NCBI RefSeq assembly: GCF_017307495.1 | Contig: NZ_JAFKHE010000025.1 | Coordinates: 51,788-115,787, forward strand | From: Devosia sp. | GTDB taxonomy: Bacteria; Pseudomonadota; Alphaproteobacteria; Rhizobiales; Devosiaceae | Direction of reading: 5' to 3' | Length of the DNA stretch: 64,000 nucleotides | Shown here: positions 9,107 through 17,826 of the stretch, in pieces | Position numbering within the stretch: position 1 is the first letter of the stretch | Layout: each line of letters begins with the position of its first letter | Made by a program: the position numbers and the translations under genes | The notes under the pieces: generated by a model | Told to the model about the DNA's origin: nothing | Database searches by the model: none | Seen by the model: only the letters and a program-made list of their open reading frames with translations

Positions 9107-9547
9107 CTAGAACGATCCGGGGGAGCCCGCCGGTATCTCGACGGTGCCGTCCGGTGTTTGGACCCTGAAGACCCAGCGCCCAGGCATGGGAAAGAGCCCT
9201 GCTCCCCGATAGACGCCCCTCGAAACCTTGCTGATCTCGATTGAGTTCGGCGGCATTCCCGCCATCTGCGCGGTCACCGAGATCGAGTTGGCGTCCGCCA
9301 GTTCGCCGGCCCCATCCTTGAAGGTCAGCGTCAACAGGAACGTGCCGTTCGGGAACAGCTTGACGTCGGGCGAAGCCATCAGAGCACCGAGCCGGTAATC
9401 TCCGATGGCAGGCGGCTCTCGCCGAACCAGAAACGGGACCGACATGAAGGTAACAACGATTGCCAACGCCACAGCGGCACCGACAATTCCTATCAGCTTG
9501 GGTCCGAGCGGGTGCGTGTTCCTAGCAAGTTGGCTCATGTTCATCAT
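9107..9547 (-). CDS. FixH/YtkA-like membrane-anchored protein
   Basis: A 146-residue protein with one N-terminal membrane span (LIGIVGAAVALAIVVTFMSVPFLV) and a periplasmic beta domain. The pattern AQMAGMPPNSIEISKVSRG, then YRGAGLFPMPGRWVFRVQ, is that of the YtkA/FixH family. These proteins are implicated in metal, often copper, delivery to oxidases. Three clustered start codons (9547, 9544, 9538) follow a CAGGG ribosome site; the exact start is uncertain. It ends 2 bases before the methyltransferase start. Confidence 0.7.
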   Translation of the reverse strand: MMNMSQLARNTHPLGPKLIGIVGAAVALAIVVTFMSVPFLVRREPPAIGDYRLGALMASPDVKLFPNGTFLLTLTFKDGAGELADANSISVTAQMAGMPPNSIEISKVSRGVYRGAGLFPMPGRWVFRVQTPDGTVEIPAGSPGSF

Positions 9548-9566
9548 CCCCTGAGCGGCTCCCGTC

Positions 9567-10277
9567 CTAGGCGACGACAATCGGCGTGTGCTCGGGCACC
9601 CGCTCATAAAGGTCGATGATGTCTTGCTGGAGCAGCCGAATGCAGCCGCTGGACACGGCTCGGCCGATCGAGGTGACATCGCCATTGCCGTGCAGCCGAT
9701 AGAGCGTGTCGATGCCGTCGCGGTAGATGTAGAGGGCGCGGGCGCCCAGCGGATTGTCCGGCCCGGGTGGCATGCCGTTGCGGTACGGCTCCAGCTCGGG
9801 CTGGCGCTTGATCATCTCAGAAGGGGGCGTCCAGGTTGGCCACGCCTTCTTGAGCAGGATCTCGCCCCGCCCCGACCAGGAGAATCCTTCTCTCCCCACG
9901 CCGATGCCGTAGCGCAGCGCCTTTCCACCTTCCTGGGTCAGGTAGAGGACCCGGTTGTGGGTATCGACGATAACCGTTCCGGGCAGTTCCGACGTCTCAT
10001 AGTCCACGAGCTGGCGGTAGAATGTAGGGCTGAGTTTCTTGAGGTCCACGGCCGATATGGGGAACGGCTCATCGTTCACCGCTGCGTATATGAGTCTTGC
10101 GTCGAACCGCACCTTCGTCTCGGAGACGTGCTCCTTTGCAGCTGACGGAGGAGAGAAGCCACTCGCCGCAAGTGCGACCGCGCCGAGGAGCACCTCGCGG
10201 CGGGACAAACCGGGCTTGTCAGTTGGCTCGTGTTGAACAACGGGGGATTCTGGGAGTGAAGAGAAGCGGAGCATCAT
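9567..10277 (-). CDS. L,D-transpeptidase (YkuD family)
   Basis: A 236-residue exported enzyme. The leader SRREVLLGAVALAASGF resembles a Tat/Sec signal. The YkuD catalytic signature is present: RLHGNGDVTSIGRAVSSGCIR, with the nucleophilic Cys in SSGCIR. It forms 3-3 peptidoglycan cross-links or attaches proteins to peptidoglycan in the periplasm. The start is placed at ATG 10277, with AAGGG just upstream. It is one of three L,D-transpeptidases in this 15-kb region (also 20926-22188 and 23256-24038). Confidence 0.9.
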   Translation of the reverse strand: MMLRFSSLPESPVVQHEPTDKPGLSRREVLLGAVALAASGFSPPSAAKEHVSETKVRFDARLIYAAVNDEPFPISAVDLKKLSPTFYRQLVDYETSELPGTVIVDTHNRVLYLTQEGGKALRYGIGVGREGFSWSGRGEILLKKAWPTWTPPSEMIKRQPELEPYRNGMPPGPDNPLGARALYIYRDGIDTLYRLHGNGDVTSIGRAVSSGCIRLLQQDIIDLYERVPEHTPIVVA

Positions 10278-10294
10278 TGGCCCTTCCAGGTGCG

Positions 10295-10678
10295 TCAAAG
10301 GCTGATCGTTGGGGTGAACGGGATCCGCCGACATCTGGGCGGTCCGTGAGCTGCAGGTGCTGACACTCCCTCGGGCGAGACAGTTGGGAATGGGTCTTGA
10401 CGATGTTTCATCGATGGCGGCACCAGTTCCGCCGCAGCGATGAGCACAGCGTCTGGCACGCAGTCGTTCTGCCCCGCTCCATGAGCATCTGCCGCGGCGA
10501 TGTCGATGGCAGCATTCGGCTCAGAGGCAGTCGGCCAGTCGTCGTGCACGCCGCAGGCAGGGATGGCTGCGGCCGATACCGCGAGGCTCGCCAGGACGAG
10601 GACGAGGGCGATGACAAAAGCCAACCACCATCGGTGCCCTCGAGCCAGCAGCCGTCGAAAGCCGGCCCATGGCGTCAT
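10295..10678 (-). CDS. Small secreted protein of unknown function
   Basis: A 127-residue frame whose ATG overlaps the M23 peptidase stop (ATGA), suggesting coupling. It has a strong hydrophobic leader (WWLAFVIALVLVLASLAVSAAA) and three scattered cysteines (IPACGV, NDCVPD, PPRCRR). The ending FTPTISL recalls the ends of the small proteins at 12828 (SPPIT) and 22331 (TPPIA), so it may be a diverged relative. No family recognised. Confidence 0.5.
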   Translation of the reverse strand: MTPWAGFRRLLARGHRWWLAFVIALVLVLASLAVSAAAIPACGVHDDWPTASEPNAAIDIAAADAHGAGQNDCVPDAVLIAAAELVPPSMKHRQDPFPTVSPEGVSAPAAHGPPRCRRIPFTPTISL

Positions 10679-12681
10679 CTCTGGGCCACCACCAAAGCGG
10701 GAATAGCAGGCCGCTGCATGAGCTCACGTACCTGGGTGACGGTCTGGGTGAAACTCGCCTCGTATTGTGGGGGCAACGCCTTGTCGCGCGGCAACTTCAC
10801 GCTCAAGGGATCCACTGGCCGGCCGTTGACGCGGATCTCATAGTGCAGGTGATTGCCGGTCGAGTTGCCGGTCGAGCCGACGTAGCCGATGATCTGGCCT
10901 TGGCGAACCGGCATCCCCGGTTCCAGGCCGTCGGCGATGCGGCTCATGTGACCATAGGCGGTCTCGATGCCGTTGACGTGTTTCAGCTGCACATACTTGC
11001 CGTAGCCCGACACCCATTGAGCGCGCTCCACCACGCCGTCGCCCGCGGCATAGATGGGCGTTCCCAGCGGCGCCGCGAAGTCCGAGCCCGTATGCAGCTT
11101 TCTCGTCTTGAAGATCGGATGCACGCGGTAGCCAAATCGGCTGACCAGGCGCCCCCCACCCTTGACCGGGCGCCGCGTCAGGAAACGCTTTCCGGTTTCG
11201 CCCTCGGGATCGTAGAAATCGACACTGCCTTCGTCCGTACGGAACCTGTACAGCTCGCGTGACGTGCTTCCGGTCTTCAGTGCGACATATAATAGCTCGC
11301 TGCGCCCTGAACCGTCGGGAGCGGTCTGTAAGATCTCGATGCTGTCGCCTGCTGATATGCGCTTGGACAGGTCAACGTCGTAGGCGAACATTGCAACGAC
11401 ACGCCGCGTGATCGCGTCATCGACATCGTGCTTTCGGGCCGTCTCCCATATGGCGCGATAGATCGTCGGAAGATTGTTGACGTTGACTTGTTCAGTGTCC
11501 TCCTCGGGGAACGCGATGTCCGGTGGCGGCAGGCCGAGGACGTAGCTGCCGCGGTCGGTCAAGGCTGCGGTGGCGGCGTGCCGGATTGCCCCGTTGGCCT
11601 CGTCAGCGAAGTAGATGCTGAGCCGGTACGGGATCAGTGTGTCCGACATCCTGGAAGGGCCCATCAGGATTCGGAGCCGGGCATTTCTTGGCATCAGCTC
11701 CGAGGGGATGACGTTGGCAAGGGAGGCCGCCAGCATCGGGTAGGTGCGTTCGTCGAAGCCGTTCTTGAGCAGCGTGTCCCTGAGCGCTCCACCTTCTCGC
11801 ATCGCTACGATGCGCTCGGAGCGACCGAGGTGATTGTCTCGCGCCGAAGTCTTGGCGAGGATCGTGACATTCTCCGCGACTCCGCTGAGGCCGGCATCGA
11901 CGACGCCCAGGTCCCGAACACCTGATGGGGCCGGCGCATAGGCGGCCATGAGCAATCCTTCCCCACCTCCCTCGGCGAAGAGGTTCTCGACAGTCTCTTT
12001 GGAGAACTGCGCGGCGTTGGCATCGGTGATCGCGGGACTGGGCACGAAACCGCTGGGCAACACCGAGGTCCTGATCGACACCTCACCTTCGATATTGGCC
12101 GCATAGATCTCGGGGTTGGCGACTGGCGCCTGCTCCGATGGTTGATCATCCGCCTCGAGCATGGCGACCGGATCATATTCGGGCACGTCCGCCGTGAGCG
12201 CAGTAGCGGTGGTCGCCAGCGTTGCCCGGATACGCACGAATGATTGCTTTCGGATCAACGACCGATCGCCGGTGAGTTCGCGTATGGAGGCATCGACGAG
12301 CTCGTAATCCGACCTCGTTTGGGTGACCGGACGCCGGCGGTCACCCTTGGTGCCCTGCTGAGACGAGGAATCATCCGTCTTGCCGTTGATCAGCTGCAGC
12401 GCCTCGTAGGCCGTCGAAAACGTGTCCTGGCCCTCGAAAGATACGTAGAGCGCCGCTCCCATGAGCAAGACCGACGTCAATCCCGTCATCACCGTGCCGG
12501 TGAGCCAGGCGAAGCTCAGCTCGCGCCCGTGGGGATGGTCACCCTGCGTGGAGTTCAGGGTCAGCGCGGGCTCATCGATCCATCCGCTGAGGCGCAGAGC
12601 TTTCGCTCCGCCCTTCCGCGAAATGCCGCCGTGATGCACAAACGCGGCCACCTTGGCATCGCTCAGTCCAAATGATCGCAT
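10675..12681 (-). CDS. M23 family peptidoglycan endopeptidase
   Basis: A 668-residue bitopic protein. A single membrane span (FAWLTGTVMTGLTSVLLMGAALYV) follows a short cytoplasmic part. A long periplasmic region then ends in a LytM/M23 domain with the zinc ligands: KLHTGSDFAAPLGTP, GYGKYVQLKH, AYGHMS and GNHLHYEIRVNG. It resembles MepM-type endopeptidases of rhizobia, which cut peptide cross-links for wall growth. ATG 12681 is chosen for GGGACGACA upstream. It heads a minus-strand run with an L,D-transpeptidase, consistent with remodelling of the wall. Confidence 0.9.
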   Translation of the reverse strand: MRSFGLSDAKVAAFVHHGGISRKGGAKALRLSGWIDEPALTLNSTQGDHPHGRELSFAWLTGTVMTGLTSVLLMGAALYVSFEGQDTFSTAYEALQLINGKTDDSSSQQGTKGDRRRPVTQTRSDYELVDASIRELTGDRSLIRKQSFVRIRATLATTATALTADVPEYDPVAMLEADDQPSEQAPVANPEIYAANIEGEVSIRTSVLPSGFVPSPAITDANAAQFSKETVENLFAEGGGEGLLMAAYAPAPSGVRDLGVVDAGLSGVAENVTILAKTSARDNHLGRSERIVAMREGGALRDTLLKNGFDERTYPMLAASLANVIPSELMPRNARLRILMGPSRMSDTLIPYRLSIYFADEANGAIRHAATAALTDRGSYVLGLPPPDIAFPEEDTEQVNVNNLPTIYRAIWETARKHDVDDAITRRVVAMFAYDVDLSKRISAGDSIEILQTAPDGSGRSELLYVALKTGSTSRELYRFRTDEGSVDFYDPEGETGKRFLTRRPVKGGGRLVSRFGYRVHPIFKTRKLHTGSDFAAPLGTPIYAAGDGVVERAQWVSGYGKYVQLKHVNGIETAYGHMSRIADGLEPGMPVRQGQIIGYVGSTGNSTGNHLHYEIRVNGRPVDPLSVKLPRDKALPPQYEASFTQTVTQVRELMQRPAIPALVVAQR

Positions 12682-12827
12682 TGTCGTCCCAAATGCCGCC
12701 ACGTGAGCAACTGGCACACGCGCGGAGGAGGTGGAGCGACGGTTCTCCGAAATCCGGACGAAGCCGGAATCGATCCTGACCGCCTACGAACTGACCGACC
12801 GGCGAGGGGCCGGACGTCAGGCGAGGA

Positions 12828-13154
12828 TCAGGTGATGGGCGGCGAGTGCTGGGGTGCCGGTGCAAGGCCTGGCAAGAGCAGATCGGCCGTTGCCCCGTGC
12901 CGAGATTTCGTGATCGTGAAAGGCAGGCCGAAGCTTTCGCTCGCCAGGCTTGCCAGGTTGGCCAGACAGAGCTGCACACAGGTGGCAGACCCATGCTGGC
13001 AGGCGCCATTGCACTCGATCCGCGACCATTCGCTGGTCGAGGTAATCGCCGTATCAGCCGGGGACGAAGCACCATGGGCTTGAGCGGCCGCGCTCGCTGA
13101 AGCGAGAAACACGGCAAACAACATCACCAATACGAATCGCAGCACGGCGGTCAT
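12828..13154 (-). CDS. Small secreted Cys protein, duplicated family copy 1
   Basis: A 108-residue protein with a signal peptide (VLVMLFAVFLASASAAAQAHG) and four cysteines in the pattern ECNGACQH...ATCVQLCLANLA, ending SPPIT. It is paralogous to 22331-22660, which has CEACR...SCIELCVGSLG and ends TPPIA. Both copies are divergent from a small His-rich secreted gene, and both intergenic regions have the same layout. The CxxxC arrangement suggests metal or thiol chemistry. Function unknown. Confidence 0.65.
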   Translation of the reverse strand: MTAVLRFVLVMLFAVFLASASAAAQAHGASSPADTAITSTSEWSRIECNGACQHGSATCVQLCLANLASLASESFGLPFTITKSRHGATADLLLPGLAPAPQHSPPIT

Positions 13155-13285
13155 GGGCACCTTGCAATGTGCCGGTATCGGCGGGGGCACACAAGCGTGG
13201 TGAATTGCCTCGCCCCAACCCCGTCCGGCAGCAACCAAGCGTTAACCCTGATGAGGTGACAATTTGAAGGCAAGCGCCACGACCA
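13155..13285. promoter_or_regulatory. Divergent promoter region with conserved blocks
   Basis: The intergenic DNA between the two small secreted genes carries GGTGAATTG at 13199-13207 and CGTTAACC at 13240-13247. The second copy of the gene pair has the identical blocks at 22703-22711 and 22743-22750. The spacing between blocks is 41 and 40 bases, and the distances to both start codons match within 3 bases. The blocks are therefore likely operators or promoter parts. Confidence 0.55.
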
Positions 13286-13609
13286 ATGACCAGAACCTCC
13301 ATCCGCCATTTGCTGCTCATTGCACTCGTCGTCCTGACGAGCCTGGCGCATTTACCGGGAGTTCAGGCGACACAACCCGATCAGCGCATTGACGCGGTGA
13401 CCATCGCCGCGACCACGGCTGCCCCGGGGCATGTGATCCACAGCCATGGCCACCTGCACTCGACCACCGATCACTCTCATGCGGCGCCTATGACGTCGGC
13501 GACGGCAGGCCGGCGGCCGATGCATCGTCCGAGCTTCGGTCTCCTGCCGCACGAGCCCGGAGATCTCCCCGAGATCAGTCTCGGCCTGAAGCGCCCGCCG
13601 CGCACCTAA
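13286..13609 (+). CDS. Small secreted His-rich protein, duplicated family copy 1
   Basis: A 107-residue protein with a signal peptide (RHLLLIALVVLTSLAHLPGVQA) and a His cluster, HVIHSHGHLHSTTDHSHA, which could bind Cu or Zn. It ends KRPPRT. The paralogue at 22792-23103 has QVHTHLHSSADHSQT and ends ERPPRA. The gene is divergent from the Cys protein at 12828-13154, and an FtsI-like gene follows 66 bases downstream. The family is unrecognised. Confidence 0.65.
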   Translation: MTRTSIRHLLLIALVVLTSLAHLPGVQATQPDQRIDAVTIAATTAAPGHVIHSHGHLHSTTDHSHAAPMTSATAGRRPMHRPSFGLLPHEPGDLPEISLGLKRPPRT

Positions 13610-13675
13610 CCTCACGTCACCAAGTCCGGACCGCTGCATCAGCGGCGCCGTCTTCTCACGACATGAGGTTTCACC

Positions 13676-15406
13676 ATGGCTTTGATGGGCCAGGACATCA
13701 CGATTGTCGGCACGCGCCGCAGTCAGGGCGGGATGGTGCGCTCGCGCATCCGCGTCGTCATTCTCGTCATGCTGGCGATCTTCGCCCTCGTCGGCTTCCG
13801 GCTGACCCAGTATGGACAAGTGCAACCGGCCACCACGATCGAGGGACGCGAGCGGGCCGCTATCGAGGCCTCGCGGCCGGCGCTACTCGATCGCAACGGC
13901 CTGGAGCTTGCTGTCGATATCAGAGTGCCGTCCATCTTCGGCGAACCACGACGCATCGTCGATATCGAGGAAGCCGTCACCAAGTTGCGCTCGGTTCTGC
14001 CCGAGCTGGACGAGGATGCCTTGCGGATGCGTCTGACCGGGGACAAGGGGTTCGTCTGGATCAAACGCGAAGTCAGTCCCTCAGTCCGCGACCAGATCAT
14101 GAGCCTGGGATTGCCCGGCATCGACTATCTCACCGAGAGCAAGCGATTCTACCCCGGCGGCACCGAAAGCTCGCACCTGGTGGGCACCACCAACATTGAC
14201 AGCCAGGGCATATCCGGCATGGAGAAGGCACTCGATGATACCGGCGTCGCGCTCCTCCAAACCATCGGTCTCGCGCGGGAGCAGAAGCTGTCGCCCGTGC
14301 GCCTGTCGATCGACCTGAGGGTGCAATACGCGATGTGGGCGGGGCTCTCCGACGCGCTCACCCGCTACCAGGCCATCGCCTCAGCCGGTGTCATGCTGAA
14401 TGCCAAGACCGGCGAGATCATCGGATTGGTGTCCCTGCCCGACTTCGACCCGAATGACCCGGCAACCGCCTTGCTCGAGGGGCGCCTCAACCGGATTACC
14501 GCCGGGAGTTATGAGCTGGGCTCCACGTTCAAATCCATCGCGTTCGCGGCCGCTCTCGACAGCGGCAAAGTCTCGCTGCTTGACAGCTTCGACGCCAGCG
14601 CCGGGGTGCGCTTCGGCAGGTTCACGATTACGGATTTCCATGGACAGAACCGCGTCCTCACCGTGCCGGAGATCTATAAGTACTCTTCGAACGTGGGGGC
14701 GATCCGCATGGTGCAAGCCCTCGGCAAGGACGAATATCGCGCATTTCTGACCCGGATCGGTTTCGACGACATTCTCCCCACGGAGTTGCCGGAGCGCGCC
14801 AAGACCAATGTCCCGGCCAAGTTCTCGGAGGTCACTGCGGCGACAGCCGCCTTCGGCCACGGTCTCAGTATCACGCCCCTCCACATGGCCGCCGCCATGG
14901 TGGCTCTGGTCAACGGCGGAAACTACATCGTCCCCACGCTCTATCCACGCTCGCTAGAGGATGCCCAGGCGACAAATCGGCGGGTCGTCTCCGCCGAGAC
15001 CAGCGCCCGCTTGCGCTACCTCATGCGGCTCAACGCCCTCGATGGGTCGGGAACGAGGATGAACAAGATCGCCAATGGCTATCGCGTCGGCGGCAAGACA
15101 GGAACGGCTGAGAAGGTGGTCGACGGCAGGTACTCCTCGGAGAAGAACCTCAATACCTTTGCCGCCGCCTTTCCGATCGACGATCCGCAGTACGTTCTCC
15201 TGGTCATCGTAGACGAACCGAAGGCCGAAAGCCCGCAGGCTGGCACCACTGCGGGCTGGAACGCCGGCGAAGTCGTGGGGCGGATCATCCAGCGCACCGC
15301 ACCGATGCTGGGGATCGCACCCAACTTCGACGACTCGCTCGATGACCTTCTTGTCCCGCCGGAGTTGCGGTCGAGCACGCTCAGTGCATCGATGCCACTT
15401 GGATGA
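13676..15406 (+). CDS. FtsI/PBP-type peptidoglycan D,D-transpeptidase (accessory)
   Basis: A 576-residue class B penicillin-binding protein. It has one N-terminal membrane span (VVILVMLAIFALVGFRL), a PBP-dimer region, and a transpeptidase domain with the three canonical motifs: STFK (nucleophile Ser283), SSN (near residue 340) and KTGT. Chromosomal ftsI normally sits in the dcw cluster, so this copy beside copper genes is a paralogue. It may replace or supplement FtsI under envelope or copper stress. Its 3' end overlaps the convergent peptidase gene by 26 bases. Confidence 0.93.
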   Translation: MALMGQDITIVGTRRSQGGMVRSRIRVVILVMLAIFALVGFRLTQYGQVQPATTIEGRERAAIEASRPALLDRNGLELAVDIRVPSIFGEPRRIVDIEEAVTKLRSVLPELDEDALRMRLTGDKGFVWIKREVSPSVRDQIMSLGLPGIDYLTESKRFYPGGTESSHLVGTTNIDSQGISGMEKALDDTGVALLQTIGLAREQKLSPVRLSIDLRVQYAMWAGLSDALTRYQAIASAGVMLNAKTGEIIGLVSLPDFDPNDPATALLEGRLNRITAGSYELGSTFKSIAFAAALDSGKVSLLDSFDASAGVRFGRFTITDFHGQNRVLTVPEIYKYSSNVGAIRMVQALGKDEYRAFLTRIGFDDILPTELPERAKTNVPAKFSEVTAATAAFGHGLSITPLHMAAAMVALVNGGNYIVPTLYPRSLEDAQATNRRVVSAETSARLRYLMRLNALDGSGTRMNKIANGYRVGGKTGTAEKVVDGRYSSEKNLNTFAAAFPIDDPQYVLLVIVDEPKAESPQAGTTAGWNAGEVVGRIIQRTAPMLGIAPNFDDSLDDLLVPPELRSSTLSASMPLG

Positions 15407-15983
15407 CGCGACCGTCCTCCAGACCAACCCACCTGGACGCGTCCGTCTGCGACTGACGCTTCAAGTAAGTGTAGGGCGTCTCGTTCCAAAGGTGGATTTC
15501 GCCGTCGAGATTGTCGAGGGCGAGATCGCCCCTGTCGGTGCGGACGAGCAGAATCGCGTGTCCTTCACCATCCTGCTTCCGAACGACAGCTATGAGCAGC
15601 GTACTCGCCGGCCAGCCCTTGGCGATCAGCTCACGGCGCTTCTCGAGGACATAGTCCTCGCAGTCCCCTGCCCCATTCGGATAGGTCCAGTACTCGGCGA
15701 CGCGGTACAGGTCTTGGTCTGTGACGGGCGCGACACTGGCGTTGACTGCATTGTTCGTCTCCTGCAGTTCTGCCCAGAGTTTCTCGGTCAGTACCTCTGC
15801 CGACGGACCTGCGACAGCTCCGCATTCGCCGGCATGCGACTTGCAGAACTCGTAGTGGCCAACTGGAGTGCTGGTCGGTCCCTGCTCCGGCGCATAGGCG
15901 GGATCGGCGAACTGGTCCTGGCTGGCAATCGCCGGTGTCATGAAAAGCGCAATGAGCAGAGCGAATGCGGCGACATGCTTCAT
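15381..15983 (-). CDS. Bacterial transglutaminase-like cysteine peptidase (BTLCP)
   Basis: A 200-residue exported protein of the BTLCP family (PF06035). A signal peptide (HVAAFALLIALFMTPAIA) precedes a papain-like core with catalytic GDCEDYV (Cys), GHAILLVRT (His) and LDNLDG (Asp/Asn). Members in proteobacteria process surface adhesins or act on the envelope. ATG 15983 is chosen, with a G-rich ribosome site 5 bases upstream. It is convergent with the FtsI-like gene. Confidence 0.88.
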   Translation of the reverse strand: MKHVAAFALLIALFMTPAIASQDQFADPAYAPEQGPTSTPVGHYEFCKSHAGECGAVAGPSAEVLTEKLWAELQETNNAVNASVAPVTDQDLYRVAEYWTYPNGAGDCEDYVLEKRRELIAKGWPASTLLIAVVRKQDGEGHAILLVRTDRGDLALDNLDGEIHLWNETPYTYLKRQSQTDASRWVGLEDGRVIQVASMH

Positions 15984-16097
15984 GTTGGCCCCCTGTGGGT
16001 CCAACATTCGCCGCCGCCGCTTTAGCGATCCGAAGAATTTTCAGCGAAGTTTGCTGGAAATTGCAGCTGAGAGCTTCAGGCTCTGGTTACCTTCGGG

Positions 16098-16844
16098 TCA
16101 GGGATTCCCGTCGAGAACCTCGTCGATCGCCGCTTTGAACTCCACGAACGGCTGCGCTCCGGAAATCAACCGTGTGCCGATGACGGTGCCCGGAGTACCC
16201 TGAATGCCAAAGCGTCCTCCCTCCTGCAGATCGCGATCCATCTGGTCCACGTAAGTATCGACCTTTTGTGAGACCAGATCCTTGACCTTCGCGGCGTCGA
16301 GTCCTTCAATGGTATCAAGGAGCGCAAAGACATCGTCTCGGTTACCCCATCCGCCGTTCTCGCGATCCTGGCGGGCGAATAGTGCACTGTGCCACGCACC
16401 AAAGAGTTCGGGCGCCACTTCCCACACGGCACGCGATGCTATCGCCGCCTCATAGGAATCTGGCCCCAAGAACTGAAAGTCCTTGAAATAGATGCGCAGC
16501 TTACCTGGTTTCACATATTCCTCGATCAGCCGTGGCATGACCTCTTGCTCCACTTGCCGGCAGAACGGGCACTGATAGTCGAACCAGTACGCCATGCCCA
16601 CCGGCGCAGTGGCCGCACCGATGAAGGGGACATCCTTCAGCGAGACGTTGTCGAACGACACTTTGGCGACCGGGGCCCTGGGAGCCGAAGGCTCCGGCTG
16701 CGCTGAAGCGACAGCGGCGGAGCGCACCTCGCCGGCTAACTTCTCGAAGCCCCAGACCGTCGCCAGAGCTATCAGTCCGCCGGCCACGAGCACAGCGGCA
16801 CTGACCGTCAGCGTGTGACCCATTCCGAACAAGCGTCGTTTCAT
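16098..16844 (-). CDS. DsbA-family thioredoxin-fold protein
   Basis: A 248-residue membrane-anchored or secreted protein. A hydrophobic segment (LTVSAAVLVAGGLIALATVWGF) is followed by a DsbA-type domain with the redox site FDYQCPFCRQVE near residue 110 and the cis-Pro loop GTPGTVIG near residue 215. It should form or shuffle disulfides in the periplasm, which suits the many small Cys-containing secreted proteins around it. ATG 16844 follows a good GAGGAAGAAG site. Confidence 0.9.
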   Translation of the reverse strand: MKRRLFGMGHTLTVSAAVLVAGGLIALATVWGFEKLAGEVRSAAVASAQPEPSAPRAPVAKVSFDNVSLKDVPFIGAATAPVGMAYWFDYQCPFCRQVEQEVMPRLIEEYVKPGKLRIYFKDFQFLGPDSYEAAIASRAVWEVAPELFGAWHSALFARQDRENGGWGNRDDVFALLDTIEGLDAAKVKDLVSQKVDTYVDQMDRDLQEGGRFGIQGTPGTVIGTRLISGAQPFVEFKAAIDEVLDGNP

Positions 16845-16920
16845 TCTTCTTCCTCGCGATATCAAGCTGTCAGGGCGCAAGGCCACCGACCAGCATCTCT
16901 GGTACAAGGCTCAAGTCGGC

Positions 16921-17292
16921 CTAGGAGCGAGGAGGATGAAGTTCGGGCGAAGAAGTGACGCCGAGGAGTGGCGTGACGGTCGTCATCTGGCGACCCGCCT
17001 GCGCGAAAGCGGGAACTGGTATGGCAACGGTCTGCGGCAAGGGGGCTTGGGGGCCGCAGACTGGGCGGCAGGGAGCGCTCGAACAGTCGATCGAGGCGCA
17101 CACGGGGTTCAACTCGACAATCGAAACTTGAGACGCGGTCGGTAGGGCTGACGGATCGCGCTCCGGCTCAAACGAGAACGCAAAGTTCACGGCCAGCAAC
17201 CCGAACAAGGCAGCGAGCAAGAAACGGCGAGCGACGCTCCACATCCTGGCAACCTTACGCATCCTGGTGCGCAGAGCAACCACCTCCGCCAT
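16921..17292 (-). CDS. Small secreted Cys-rich protein
   Basis: A 123-residue protein with a signal peptide (FLLAALFGLLAVNFAFSF) and a compact Cys cluster VCASIDCSSAPCRPVCGPQ. Start codons at 17292, 17262 and 17244 are all possible. It lies between the membrane protein gene 17300-17689 and the DsbA-like gene on the same strand, so its disulfides may be made by that neighbour. No family recognised. Confidence 0.5.
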   Translation of the reverse strand: MAEVVALRTRMRKVARMWSVARRFLLAALFGLLAVNFAFSFEPERDPSALPTASQVSIVELNPVCASIDCSSAPCRPVCGPQAPLPQTVAIPVPAFAQAGRQMTTVTPLLGVTSSPELHPPRS

Positions 17293-17299
17293 CGATCAC

Positions 17300-17689
17300 T
17301 CAGGTCTGATCGGCAGTAGCGGCGCCGCTGTAGGCCTGGGACACGTCAGGCGTGGCGCGCGATCTCTCCGCTGCGGCGGCCGATCGCTGTCGCCGCCTTT
17401 GCCAGCGCGCGGCGATAAGCACAACCGTAGGCCAGAACATGGTGTTCAAAATGTCCTTGAGGCTGTCTCCCATCTCGAAGCCAATAGCACCCTTATGGAG
17501 GTGGAAGATGTCCATCAATTCGTTGGCCAGTTCGAACGCCAGCAGCGCCAGCCAGGGGATCCAGCTTGCCAGCGACCGCCTGAAAACGAGGGCTACTCCC
17601 AGAAAGATCGCCAGGCCGATGTGAATATGCAGGGCATCCTTGGTGATACCCAGCAGTTCGGACAGTTCGGTCTTCAGCGCGTTGTACAT
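17300..17689 (-). CDS. Small integral membrane protein
   Basis: A 129-residue protein with three predicted membrane spans (IHIGLAIFLGVALVF, WIPWLALLAFELANELMDIF, ILNTMFWPTVVLIAARW) and a charged, Arg-rich cytoplasmic tail. The His/Asp-rich spans (ALHIHIG, ELMDIFHLHKG) could hold a metal. ATG 17689 has GGGAA 8 bases upstream. CGTTAA at 17727-17732 in the upstream region recalls the CGTTAACC block of the duplicated gene pairs. Function unknown. Confidence 0.6.
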   Translation of the reverse strand: MYNALKTELSELLGITKDALHIHIGLAIFLGVALVFRRSLASWIPWLALLAFELANELMDIFHLHKGAIGFEMGDSLKDILNTMFWPTVVLIAARWQRRRQRSAAAAERSRATPDVSQAYSGAATADQT

Positions 17690-17826
17690 GTGCAGTTTCC
17701 CGGGCACAGCCACCCTGTCAGCAATTCGTTAAGGTTTGGCTGCGGTGGTTGCCCAGCATTCCCGCCGGCCTGCTTCTGGGGTCAGCAACATCGCCCGGAA
17801 ATCAGCCTTCTGGGCCTGCCCTCTGG